Assembly: GCA_015231955.1 (NCBI GenBank) | Contig: JADGAN010000001.1 | Location: 310,001 to 374,000, forward strand | Direction of reading: 5' to 3' | Length of the DNA: 64,000 nucleotides | Source of the DNA: Oligoflexia bacterium | Lineage (GTDB): Bacteria; Bdellovibrionota; Bacteriovoracia; Bacteriovoracales; Bacteriovoracaceae | Shown here: positions 17,965-26,328 of the stretch, in pieces | How the letters are laid out: each line of letters opens with the position of its first letter | Position numbering within the stretch: position 1 is the stretch's first letter | Notes under the pieces: generated by a model | What the model saw: the letters and a program-made list of their open reading frames with translations, nothing else | Told to the model about the DNA's origin: nothing | The model's database searches: none | Position numbers and translations under genes: made by a program

Positions 17965-19004
17965 GGCTAGGAATAATCGGGGCATCAAATATTGCAAAGC
18001 AAGTTATACCTTTGTTTTCTGCAGTTCCTGGGCTGGAGTTGTCTGCAATTGCTGCCAGGTCATTGGCCCGAGCAAAAAAAATTGCTCACAATGTTGATGG
18101 GGTAAATTACTATGGTAATTATTACGATTTACTAAGTGATGATCGTATTGATGCGGTCTATATAACATTACCGAACGCTTTACACTTTCGATGGGCAAAA
18201 CTTGCATTATTAGCAAAGAAGCATGTCCTTTGTGAAAAACCAATTGTCTTGAAACAATCCCATCTTTATGAACTTAAGGAGATAGCAGGAAAGCAATCTT
18301 TGGTGTTGATGGAAGCTATGTGGTATCGATTTCATCCTTTGATTGATTCCATTCGAGAGAGCGTTCAAGGAGGAGATATTGGAACTGTTCAAGCATTTCA
18401 TAGCACACTAGGTTTTCAAAACCCAAAAAACAATATTCGCTGGAGCCGCAAACTTGGTGGTGGTGCTCTCAATGATCTCTTTTGTTATCATCTTGATGCT
18501 ATTACGTACATTATGAATCAAAGGGTATCAATGCTTAGAAAGGGAGTTATCTCTTGTTGCAAGAAACGAGGAGTAATAGCTTCTCTTGCTGGGGAGTTAT
18601 CTTTCAATTCTGATTGCTATGCTTTACTAGCATCATCAATAGAAAATAAATGGGAAAATAGAACAACTATTGTTGGGAGCAAAGGAAGTATTTCAGTTCC
18701 AAATCTTCTTGTCTTTCCACTATTATCAGAAGCAGTCTATCGGATTTCAACAGCAGATGGATGTGTGTCTCGAAAATTTAATGAGTTCAATGCTTATGAG
18801 GAAATGTTTAGAGCTTTTGTTGAGATGATTCATGGGGAAAGAAATCATGATTTCTTATTGAATAACTCGCTAGAAACAATTAAGCTACTCGAATATGTTA
18901 ATCAACTGTGCCATGAGAAGTTGCTACCAAGAGCTTTTATTCAAAAAATAATAAGAAAAGTTACCTTTCATGTTAACAAGGTTTTATATGGACAGAATTG
19001 TTAG
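17949..19004 (+). CDS. Gfo/Idh/MocA family oxidoreductase
   Basis: A protein of 351 aa started at the ATG at 17949. The N-terminal Rossmann fold shows LGIIGASNIAKQVIP (residues 7-21) and VYITLPNALHF. The conserved CEKPIV carries the catalytic-site Lys of this family. The C-terminal half has GGGALNDLFCYHLDAI, corresponding to the G-G-G-x-x-x-D-x-x-x-H-x-x-D motif. Members oxidise or reduce hydroxyl or keto groups of sugars and nucleotide sugars, including WlbA-type 3-dehydrogenation of UDP-sugars. It is coupled to AsnB2 by a 16-base overlap and to the following GT2 by a 17-base overlap. Its substrate is unknown. Confidence 0.85.
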   Translation: MGKKVRLGIIGASNIAKQVIPLFSAVPGLELSAIAARSLARAKKIAHNVDGVNYYGNYYDLLSDDRIDAVYITLPNALHFRWAKLALLAKKHVLCEKPIVLKQSHLYELKEIAGKQSLVLMEAMWYRFHPLIDSIRESVQGGDIGTVQAFHSTLGFQNPKNNIRWSRKLGGGALNDLFCYHLDAITYIMNQRVSMLRKGVISCCKKRGVIASLAGELSFNSDCYALLASSIENKWENRTTIVGSKGSISVPNLLVFPLLSEAVYRISTADGCVSRKFNEFNAYEEMFRAFVEMIHGERNHDFLLNNSLETIKLLEYVNQLCHEKLLPRAFIQKIIRKVTFHVNKVLYGQNC

Positions 19005-19821
19005 TATTATTCTTCCTTACTATAATGGAAAGGCCTATATTGACGAAACCCTTCAATCAATAATTGATCAGACATACAAAAATTTTGAAGTCCTTGTTAT
19101 AGATGATGGCTCTCCAAATGAAGATCATGCTATGTATATTAGGCAACGATTAATTGAATTGAATGATCAGCGGTTTCAATATATCCATAAAATGAATGGA
19201 GGCCTATCTGATACCAGGAATTTTGGGATTGCTAAAGCTAACGGATTTTATATTGCTTTCATAGATCAAGATGATATTTGGGTTCAAGAAAAATTAGAAG
19301 AACAATTGAAAATTTTTGAAAATGATGAGTCGATACCCTTTATTTTCTCAAATATGGATATCATCACAGCTGCTGGAGAGAGGCGTTCTAATATTTTTCC
19401 AAAATGGTTTACCTACAAGACTTCCTCGTATGTAAAGCGGCCATACGACCTTATGCTTAGAGGAAATTTTGTGACTTGTTCTTCGGTGATTTTCAAGAAA
19501 GAATTAGCAATCGCAGCAGGGCCTTCAAATAGATTCTTTGTAACTTGCCCAGACTACGAACTTTTTATACGAATGGCAAAAGTGGCAAACTGTTTTTACT
19601 ACATAAATAAGCCTCTTTTTACTTATCGAATCCATAATGAAAATTCCAGTAATAATGCAGTAAGGGTTATGAGTGAATGCTTGTGGATTTTGTTTAATGG
19701 CCAACTGGACTCTTTTGTTCGGCGAAAAAATGCCATGTTAAATTTTTGTAGAATGATGTACTCTTTGGCATACTGCTGGGGAAGCAAAATTTATAGATCT
19801 TATAGAGTCAATGCTCGGTAG
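18988..19821 (+). CDS. Glycosyltransferase family 2
   Basis: A protein of 277 aa. ATG 18988 is preferred over 18970 because AAGG lies six bases upstream and the fold starts at once (VSIILPYYNG). GT-A motifs are VLVIDDGSPNE near residue 35, GGLSDTRNFGI, AFIDQDDIW (the metal-binding D-x-D region) and a late TCPDYELFIRMA block that carries the probable catalytic base. It should add a sugar from a nucleotide donor in the cytoplasm. It overlaps the oxidoreductase gene and precedes AsnB3. Confidence 0.85.
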   Translation: MDRIVSIILPYYNGKAYIDETLQSIIDQTYKNFEVLVIDDGSPNEDHAMYIRQRLIELNDQRFQYIHKMNGGLSDTRNFGIAKANGFYIAFIDQDDIWVQEKLEEQLKIFENDESIPFIFSNMDIITAAGERRSNIFPKWFTYKTSSYVKRPYDLMLRGNFVTCSSVIFKKELAIAAGPSNRFFVTCPDYELFIRMAKVANCFYYINKPLFTYRIHNENSSNNAVRVMSECLWILFNGQLDSFVRRKNAMLNFCRMMYSLAYCWGSKIYRSYRVNAR

Positions 19822-19867
19822 GAAACAGTCAAATTTGTGCTAAGCGAATGGGATTAAAGGGGGAAAA

Positions 19868-21766
19868 ATGTGTGGGATTGCTGGATACATAGGATTTAGA
19901 CCGCAAGATCAGCATGAAGTTATTTGTTCTATGACATCTACAATTCAACATAGGGGGCCTGATCATTCGGAAATTTTCACCCACAACCTGGCATGTGTCG
20001 GATTCAATCGTTTATCAATACTAGATCTTTCCGAAAAGGGAAATCAGCCGTTTTCAGCAGGAGAGACCACAATCTATTGTAATGGGGAGATTTATAATTA
20101 TCTTCAATTAAAGAAGGAACATAAATTAGAAGATTTTTGCAAATCGAGTTCAGATGTAGAAATCTTGCCTTATCTGTATAATTTATATGGACTAGATTTT
20201 TTAAAAAAAATCAATGGCATGTTTGGAATGGTCATCCTCGATAATAAAAAAAATGAAGTACACCTGGTGACTGATTATTGGGGGAAAAAGCCAATCTACT
20301 ATATTCAAAGGAAGGAAGGGATCTTTTTTTGTTCAGAACTAAAAGGTCTTATTTTGGGATTGGGGGATCTATCAGTTGATAGAGAGAATTTAGCACTAGG
20401 ACTCAATCTTGGATATTTTTTGTCTCCACTTACACCTGTAAAAGGCGTTTTAAAATTAAAACCAGCAACTCTTCTTACGTTAAAAAACAATAAAAATATA
20501 TCGATTCAACAGTGGTATGTTTTAAAACCAGATTATAGTATTAACAATTTAAATGATCGTGATCTGGAAGAACTCTACTATACTCATTTAGATGAATCGG
20601 TAAAAATGAGATTACAGGCCGATGTGGATGTCGGTGTTTTTTTAAGCGGAGGAATGGATTCAACTACAGTTGCTGAATCGGCAGCAAGACAGTATGGAAA
20701 GAAAATTCATGCTTTTGTAGGATTGACAGAAGGACGTGAAAATAGCACTGACTATGTGAACTCCTTGAAATTTACAGAGGGAAAAAATTTTATTATTCAC
20801 AAGTGTTACAATGATGCAAACTCATATTCCAATTTTCTGGTGCCTACTTGCTTTTCCTATGATGATATTCCTTTTGAATCTGGTATTTTGAATTTCATGA
20901 CAATAACGAAGGCGGCCCAACCACATGTAAAAGTTTTACTTGATGGAGTAGGTGGCGATGAGCTTTTTCTTGGATATCATTGGCACGAGGGGGTCTTTAA
21001 ACGTGTCAACCCTTTTTTGCGTAATCTAATTCCCTTTGGAGGTCGTTTTTTCTTTGATATGTTTAAGAATAATAGTCGAATGATGCTAAGGAGCATGATC
21101 CTTGGAAATATGGAAAAATGGGTTTATTTTACAAGGAATTATATTTCCTATGATTCCATGCGATTGTCTAAACATTACAATCCTCAAAAACTCTTTAGCA
21201 TTCTTGATGAAGCCTTGCCTTCATATGCCAAAGAATTTAAAAACACAACCGATCTGAATTGCCTTGCTTATTTAGAGCTGCTGGGAATTAGGACATTACA
21301 ACACTCCTTTTCAGACAGAACTTGCATGGCCTACTCTATTGAAAATAGAAGTCCACTGTCAGATTATAAACTTTTTGAAAAATTTCTAGGCGTGAGCGAA
21401 AAGAGAAAATTGGCCCATGGGAAGAAATTTTTAATGAAAAAGATATCATCTCGTCTACCTGAATGCATCAGAGGAGGGGAGAAAGAAGGCTTTAGTTCAC
21501 CACTTTACTTATGGTTTTTAAAAGACAAAAAATTACTGAACACAATTATTTCTTATATTAAAAATAAAAGATATATTTTAGATGATCTTGTTGATCATGC
21601 ATTACTAAATCAAATATTATCAAAATGGGAAAAAAGAGAGCTCTTGTCATGGCCGGATGGGATTCAACTTCATATGATGATTAGTGTACTCATTTGGCAT
21701 GAGATCTTTTTTGAAAAACGTTATCGAAACAGACCAGATATTAATATCTTTGAATTTTGCGAATGA
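19868..21766 (+). CDS. asnB: Asparagine synthetase B-like amidotransferase (paralogue 3, divergent)
   Basis: A protein of 632 aa. The glutaminase part is intact (Cys2 in MCGIAGY, QHRGPDH, CNGEIYNY). The synthetase P-loop reads SGGMDS (260-265). The second synthetase loop reads LLDGVGGDELFLGY near residue 356, where paralogue 1 has LTGDGGDELFGGY, so the ATP/acceptor site has drifted. Of the three AsnB-type proteins this is the least canonical. It may use a different acid substrate. It sits immediately before the GAPDH-like gene, at the boundary of the unusual metabolic block. The ATG follows a GGGGG stretch. Confidence 0.85.
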   Translation: MCGIAGYIGFRPQDQHEVICSMTSTIQHRGPDHSEIFTHNLACVGFNRLSILDLSEKGNQPFSAGETTIYCNGEIYNYLQLKKEHKLEDFCKSSSDVEILPYLYNLYGLDFLKKINGMFGMVILDNKKNEVHLVTDYWGKKPIYYIQRKEGIFFCSELKGLILGLGDLSVDRENLALGLNLGYFLSPLTPVKGVLKLKPATLLTLKNNKNISIQQWYVLKPDYSINNLNDRDLEELYYTHLDESVKMRLQADVDVGVFLSGGMDSTTVAESAARQYGKKIHAFVGLTEGRENSTDYVNSLKFTEGKNFIIHKCYNDANSYSNFLVPTCFSYDDIPFESGILNFMTITKAAQPHVKVLLDGVGGDELFLGYHWHEGVFKRVNPFLRNLIPFGGRFFFDMFKNNSRMMLRSMILGNMEKWVYFTRNYISYDSMRLSKHYNPQKLFSILDEALPSYAKEFKNTTDLNCLAYLELLGIRTLQHSFSDRTCMAYSIENRSPLSDYKLFEKFLGVSEKRKLAHGKKFLMKKISSRLPECIRGGEKEGFSSPLYLWFLKDKKLLNTIISYIKNKRYILDDLVDHALLNQILSKWEKRELLSWPDGIQLHMMISVLIWHEIFFEKRYRNRPDINIFEFCE

Positions 21767-21781
21767 TTTCAGGGGGTGGGC

Positions 21782-22834
21782 GTGATAAAAAGTAAGGTGT
21801 TTATCAATGGCTTTGGAAGAATTGGTCGATGTGTTGCGAGGTTGATGCAAGGGCATCCAGCATTGGATGTGGTTGGGATCAATGATATTGTTCAAGATAT
21901 TCATAACTTTAAATATCTTTACAACTACGATTCAACCTATGGGATTGCAGAGAAAAAAGCAGAAGTTAAAGACAATTTTTTAATCATAGATGGAAAAAGT
22001 ATTGGGTTTTACTCTGCTTCTTCACTTTATGATATTCCTTTCGATAAACTTGGAGTTGACATCCTGATAGAAAGCTCTGGCAGAAGTGAAAGTTTGGCCA
22101 TATGTAATGATCTTGTAGAACAAAAGCGCATAAAAAAAGTTGTATCAACAAATTCTCCAAAATCTGGAGTGGATAAAATCATTATTATGGGAGTGAATGA
22201 AAGCTGTTATGATCACTCTTGCGATCATGTTATTGGAAGCAGCATATGTGATGCAAATGCGATTGCTCATTTGGTAAAATGTATTGGTGAAAATTTAGGG
22301 ATTAAGCGAGGAATGGTAACAACGTTGCATCCGTGGCTTTCCTATCAAAATCTTGTTGATGGACCAATACGCTATCGACTTAACCCTGAAAATACCACTG
22401 TTGATTATTCTCTCGGAAGATCTTGCGTTGCCTCGCTTATTCCTAAAAACACCACAGCTATTGATGCTGTACTTCAAGTTCTTCCTGAATATACTGGTAA
22501 ACTAGAAGCAATGTCTTTTAGGATTCCTACAAATATTGTTACTTGTGCAGATTTAACATTTGAACTTAATACTAAGTGTAGTCTTGCTACTGTAAAAGAG
22601 ATCCTCGGTGCTTTGGCGAAGGAGAATCGTTTCTTAGAATTAGGCCAAGAGCATCTTATAAGTATTGATTATCTTAAAACTACAAAATCGTGTATTATTG
22701 ATGACCAATGGACAAGGGTCATTGATGATAGCATGGTGAAAATTATTTTATGGTATGATAATGAATGGGGATACAGTGCAAGAGTCGTTGATTTGATGGA
22801 GCATATCTCTGTCCATTTAAGGAGTAGAGTGTGA
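21782..22834 (+). CDS. Glyceraldehyde-3-phosphate dehydrogenase-like protein
   Basis: A protein of 350 aa. GTG at 21782 is chosen because AGGGGG lies five bases upstream; GTG at 21776 is an alternative. The NAD site is VFINGFGRIGRC. The catalytic region reads SSICDAN where GAPDH has SCTTN. Cys (about 156) aligns with the nucleophile and the catalytic His is present in TTLHPW (about 183). The C-terminal domain keeps LPEYTGKLEAMSFRIPT and WYDNEWGYSAR. It should oxidise a phosphorylated aldehyde to an acyl phosphate or acid. The altered loop and the glycan-locus context suggest a substrate other than glyceraldehyde-3-phosphate, for example a four-carbon or sugar aldehyde phosphate (inference). 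Confidence 0.83.
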   Translation: MIKSKVFINGFGRIGRCVARLMQGHPALDVVGINDIVQDIHNFKYLYNYDSTYGIAEKKAEVKDNFLIIDGKSIGFYSASSLYDIPFDKLGVDILIESSGRSESLAICNDLVEQKRIKKVVSTNSPKSGVDKIIIMGVNESCYDHSCDHVIGSSICDANAIAHLVKCIGENLGIKRGMVTTLHPWLSYQNLVDGPIRYRLNPENTTVDYSLGRSCVASLIPKNTTAIDAVLQVLPEYTGKLEAMSFRIPTNIVTCADLTFELNTKCSLATVKEILGALAKENRFLELGQEHLISIDYLKTTKSCIIDDQWTRVIDDSMVKIILWYDNEWGYSARVVDLMEHISVHLRSRV

Positions 22835-23565
22835 TGCTCAAAAAAGTTGTCGCGCTTGATTTTGACGGAGTGATTTGCGATAGTGCTAAAGAGTGCATGT
22901 TTGTTTCTTATATGGCCTATGTAAAAAGCAGTGATAATCATATTAAAATCAATACGAAACTTCGGGAAAGCTTTTTAAATCATCGTTATCTTGTTCGTGA
23001 TCCTAAAAATTTTTATCTTCTCTGGAAAGTGATTATCGAGGGATCCATTTCACAATATGCTGGAAAACAGGATCTGTTTGAGGAAAGAGCAAAAAACGAA
23101 AAAGATGAGAATTTCAACTCGTTTAGAGAGAGGTATTTTCAAACAAGAAAAAAATTAAAAGTAACTAATATCAAAACATGGTTAAGAAAAAATCCACTGT
23201 ATCCAAATGTAGAAGCTGTAATCAATAAGCTACTTGTTGATTATCCTGTTTATATTATAACTACTAAGGACATTGAATCTGTACAAGATATTTTGTATTT
23301 CCATGGGATCACACCTACAAAAATTTATGATGGATCGACATTCACACAGAAGGGTATGATTATTAATCAGCTTCAGGCCCAACATTCTAAAGAAGGAAAA
23401 AAATGTGTGATTTATTACGTTGATGATCAGTTTAGTGATCTTCAGTCTTGTCAATCTGCAGGAGCAGTTGTTCGTTGGGCAACGTGGGGTTATGGTTTGA
23501 AGCCTGAATCTATAACGGCACTAGAATCATTTGCAGAGATACCTCATTTTGTCCATTCAGTTTAG
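22834..23565 (+). CDS. HAD superfamily hydrolase (probable phosphatase)
   Basis: A protein of about 243 aa. Motif I is LDFDGVICDS near residue 8, where the first Asp is the nucleophile and the second the acid/base. Motif II is YIITTKD near 140, and the late acidic motif is YYVDDQFSDLQS. A helical cap of about 100 residues follows motif I, as in phosphoglycolate-phosphatase-like enzymes. The ATG at 22834 overlaps the GAPDH-like stop by one base; GTG at 22831 is also possible. Its position after the GAPDH-like gene suggests it dephosphorylates an intermediate of the same pathway (inference). Confidence 0.8.
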   Translation: MLKKVVALDFDGVICDSAKECMFVSYMAYVKSSDNHIKINTKLRESFLNHRYLVRDPKNFYLLWKVIIEGSISQYAGKQDLFEERAKNEKDENFNSFRERYFQTRKKLKVTNIKTWLRKNPLYPNVEAVINKLLVDYPVYIITTKDIESVQDILYFHGITPTKIYDGSTFTQKGMIINQLQAQHSKEGKKCVIYYVDDQFSDLQSCQSAGAVVRWATWGYGLKPESITALESFAEIPHFVHSV

Positions 23566-23580
23566 TAAAGGATCATATTT

Positions 23581-25134
23581 ATGCTAAGAAAAAATGTTGT
23601 TTTGGTGAACTTAACTAGTGATATGATTAGAGATCGAGAGTTTTATCGAAAAAATAAGGGGCAAAATTTTATTAATATTGGACTGCTGGTAGTTGCAACC
23701 ATGTTAAAAAAGCAGGGATATAATATTTCAATCATTGATATGGCCTATGAAGAAAATTACCAGCAACTCATTAGAAGTTCATTAGATGAAACAACTGCAT
23801 TTGTCGGATTGTCTGTGATGACCTCGCAAGTACCTGCTGCGTTGGAAATTAGTCGTCTTGTGAAAAATATTAATCCATCTATACCAGTTGTTTGGGGAGG
23901 ACCTCATCCAACTTTTTTCATTGAAGAGACAGCTCGTAGCTCGCTGGTTGATGTGGCGGTAGTGAATGAGTCATTGAAAATTTTACCGGAGCTGGCAAAA
24001 AGGTTAAGTGAAAGAGATCTATTAACAGGATTGCATGGAATAGCTTATAAAAATGATAAGCAAATTATTTATGCACCAAACACAGACTTAGATGATATTT
24101 ACGACCTTGGGGCCATTGATCATAGTTGTTATGATTCAACTCTATATACTAAAAGCCCATTATTTACGCCACCTCTTAATAAGGATCAAGTTGTTTCATA
24201 TCCTTTAATTACTGGATTAGGCTGTTGTTTTAAATGTCGTTTTTGTCTCAATGTTATTTTAAAGAGAAAGTATCGCTCCAAAACTCCTGAGGTAATCATA
24301 GAGGAGCTAAAAGATCTTCAGAAAAAATATGGCGCTAATGCAATTTGGTTTATGGATGAAGATTTTTTTATTAACAAGAAAAGAACAATTGAATTGTTTA
24401 AGCTTGTTGAAAAAGAAAACTTGAAGTTTTATTGGCGTAGTTGGGTACGAGTTGATCATTTTAAAGAAAATTATCTCGATAAAAAAACCGTAAGTTGGCT
24501 TACCGATTTGGGATGGGTCTGGTCTTCTCTTGGAGCGGAAAGCGGAAGTGTGAAATCGTTAACGTATATTCAAAAAGGGATTCAGCCAGAGCAGATTATC
24601 AATTCGGCCAAGATTTTATCTGAAGTATCGAGCAAAAATCAGCACTGGGCGCGGTACACATTTATTGTCGGACTTCCTAATGAAACCATTGACGATGTAC
24701 TCAAAACTTTTTCACTGGCCTCAAAAATCAGGATGATTAATCCTCTCACCGATATAACGATTGCTATCTTTCGCCCTTATCCTGGTTCTCCAATGTCTAA
24801 AGAACTTATGGATAAAGGAAATTTAAGTTATCCAGAAAAACTGGAAGATTGGGAGGGAGTGTTCTCTAACCATGGGTTTATGGATGAGAGTAGCACTCCT
24901 TGGTTATCGCAAAAGGAAAGAAGTGAGATTGCTACTTTACATGCTTTCTTTGGAATGATCAAAGGAGGATCAATTCAGAAAATTGGATTACTAAGGTATT
25001 TTATCAATCAATGGATATTATGGAGAATCGAGAACAATTTCTTTTTATTTCCAATAGAAAAAATTTTATTTTACTCTTTCTGGATTCGGATTAGGATGTA
25101 TTTTCTAAGTAGATCTCAATTGAAAAGGGCTTAA
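23581..25134 (+). CDS. B12-binding-domain radical SAM protein
   Basis: A protein of 517 aa. Residues 1-140 look like a cobalamin-binding Rossmann domain (IGLLVVATMLKKQGYNISIIDM, VVWGGPHPTF), although the classic D-x-H-x-x-G is not evident. The radical SAM cluster motif C-x-x-x-C-x-x-C is in GLGCCFKCRFCL near residue 217. Further blocks are WFMDEDFFI, SLGAESGS and FIVGLPNETIDDV, typical of BchE/HpnP-like proteins. Such enzymes do C-methylations, ring rearrangements or oxidations. AAGGA stands eight bases before the ATG. The substrate is unknown. Its place between a HAD hydrolase and a hydroxyacid dehydrogenase suggests it modifies a small-molecule precursor. Confidence 0.83.
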   Translation: MLRKNVVLVNLTSDMIRDREFYRKNKGQNFINIGLLVVATMLKKQGYNISIIDMAYEENYQQLIRSSLDETTAFVGLSVMTSQVPAALEISRLVKNINPSIPVVWGGPHPTFFIEETARSSLVDVAVVNESLKILPELAKRLSERDLLTGLHGIAYKNDKQIIYAPNTDLDDIYDLGAIDHSCYDSTLYTKSPLFTPPLNKDQVVSYPLITGLGCCFKCRFCLNVILKRKYRSKTPEVIIEELKDLQKKYGANAIWFMDEDFFINKKRTIELFKLVEKENLKFYWRSWVRVDHFKENYLDKKTVSWLTDLGWVWSSLGAESGSVKSLTYIQKGIQPEQIINSAKILSEVSSKNQHWARYTFIVGLPNETIDDVLKTFSLASKIRMINPLTDITIAIFRPYPGSPMSKELMDKGNLSYPEKLEDWEGVFSNHGFMDESSTPWLSQKERSEIATLHAFFGMIKGGSIQKIGLLRYFINQWILWRIENNFFLFPIEKILFYSFWIRIRMYFLSRSQLKRA

Positions 25135-25137
25135 GAG

Positions 25138-26175
25138 ATGAAAAAAAAATATAAAGTTGTCATTTCCGAGGGCAAGAGACCTTCGATGTATTTAAAGCAT
25201 ATTGAGAATATCAAAAAAGAAATTTTCGGTGAAGATTTTGAAGTTATTTTGGCAAAGGATTTGGAAGAAGAGACTCTTATTGAGAAAATTGTTGATGCCG
25301 ATTCTCTTATTATTCGCCCGGGAATGATGTTTACTAGCAAAAGTATAAAAAAATTAAAGCAATGCCAATGCATTGTTAGTTTGGCGGTTGGGTATGATCA
25401 TATCGATATTGATTGTGCGAGTAAGCAGAAAATTAAAGTTTGCAATGTCCCTGATTATGGTTGTGAAGAGGTTGCGGACACGGCAATAGCACTCCTTTTG
25501 AATGCTGTAAGGAAAATTGGTTTTTACAATACGGTCTTAAAGGAGAATATTTGTAAATGGGATTGGCAGGTCGGAATACCGATGCATCGATTACGAAGTC
25601 AAAAATTGGGGATAATCGGCTTAGGCCGGATAGGCTCTGCTGTTGCCGTTAGGGCCAAGGCCTTTGGTATGGATGTGTGCTATTTTGATCCTTATAAAGA
25701 GTGTGGTTATGATAAATCACTTGGTATTTCAAGGATTGAAGCTATTGAAGATCTTTTAAGTTCATCAGACATTATAACAATCCATACCCCTTTAAATGAA
25801 GAGACGAAAGGTATGGTGAATAGATCGTTCATTGAAAAGATGAAGAGAGGGGCCATCCTGCTTAATACTGCGAGAGGAGCCATTTTTGATAGTCTGGATA
25901 CAATCTATTTTAGCTTGCAAAATGAGATTTTATCATTTGTTGCAACGGATGTTCTTCCAATTGAACCACCTATAGATGGAAAACATTTGTTATTAGAATC
26001 TTGGTCTACCGCCAGTTCCTTGTTTGATCAACGACTGGTTATAACACCTCATATGGCCTTTTATTCAGAAGAGGCCAGTTATGAGTTATGCTGTAAAGCT
26101 GCAGTTGCAGCGAGGAATTCTGTTCTGGGAAAAAGAGTTGATAATATTATTAATAGTGACAAATTTTTATATTGA
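25138..26175 (+). CDS. D-2-hydroxyacid dehydrogenase (NAD-dependent)
   Basis: A protein of 345 aa of the phosphoglycerate dehydrogenase/CtBP superfamily. The NAD motif LGIIGLGRIGSAV lies near residue 157. The catalytic Arg is in NTARGAIFDS, the Glu is probably in VLPIEPP and the His is in ITPHMAFYS. It interconverts a 2-hydroxyacid and a 2-ketoacid. A unique insertion (LLLESWSTASSLFDQ) precedes the His loop. The gene is three bases after the radical SAM gene. Its stop codon shares two bases with the target-site duplication of the small mobile element at 26174. Together with the GAPDH-like protein it resembles the Epd/PdxB order of steps (aldehyde phosphate, acid, 2-keto acid), but that is an analogy only. 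Confidence 0.87.
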   Translation: MKKKYKVVISEGKRPSMYLKHIENIKKEIFGEDFEVILAKDLEEETLIEKIVDADSLIIRPGMMFTSKSIKKLKQCQCIVSLAVGYDHIDIDCASKQKIKVCNVPDYGCEEVADTAIALLLNAVRKIGFYNTVLKENICKWDWQVGIPMHRLRSQKLGIIGLGRIGSAVAVRAKAFGMDVCYFDPYKECGYDKSLGISRIEAIEDLLSSSDIITIHTPLNEETKGMVNRSFIEKMKRGAILLNTARGAIFDSLDTIYFSLQNEILSFVATDVLPIEPPIDGKHLLLESWSTASSLFDQRLVITPHMAFYSEEASYELCCKAAVAARNSVLGKRVDNIINSDKFLY

Positions 26176-26295
26176 AAAAAAGTAACTGCTCACACCCTTC
26201 AGCCATCTACCCTCTACCGGATGCTGAAAGTTGCTTAGCTAACAGCATTTGGTTGAGAGGTGAAGGTTGAGGGGTGTGAGCAGTTACGAAAAAAA
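26174..26295. mobile_element. 106-bp IS66-like MITE with 8-bp target duplication
   Basis: The core at 26182-26287 is bounded by perfect 16-base terminal inverted repeats, GTAACTGCTCACACCC at the left and its complement at the right. Pairing continues imperfectly to 30 of 37 positions. An inner pair (ATGCTG at 26221-26226 with CAGCAT in 26243-26248) would extend the hairpin. The core is flanked on both sides by the identical 8-mer GAAAAAAA (26174-26181 and 26288-26295). Ends beginning GTAA plus 8-bp duplications are the known signature of the IS66 family. No transposase is encoded, so this would be a non-autonomous derivative. It separates the hydroxyacid dehydrogenase from the KARI-like gene and could fold in the mRNA. 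Confidence 0.75.
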
Positions 26296-26328
26296 TATAT
26301 TAACTTTAAAATTTTTCAAGGGAAAACA

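Noticed and set aside
26260-26328. Longer N-terminus for the KARI-like protein
   Set aside because: The extra codons are the right arm of the mobile element and its flank. The IlvC-like sequence begins at the ATG at 26329, which has its own ribosome site.
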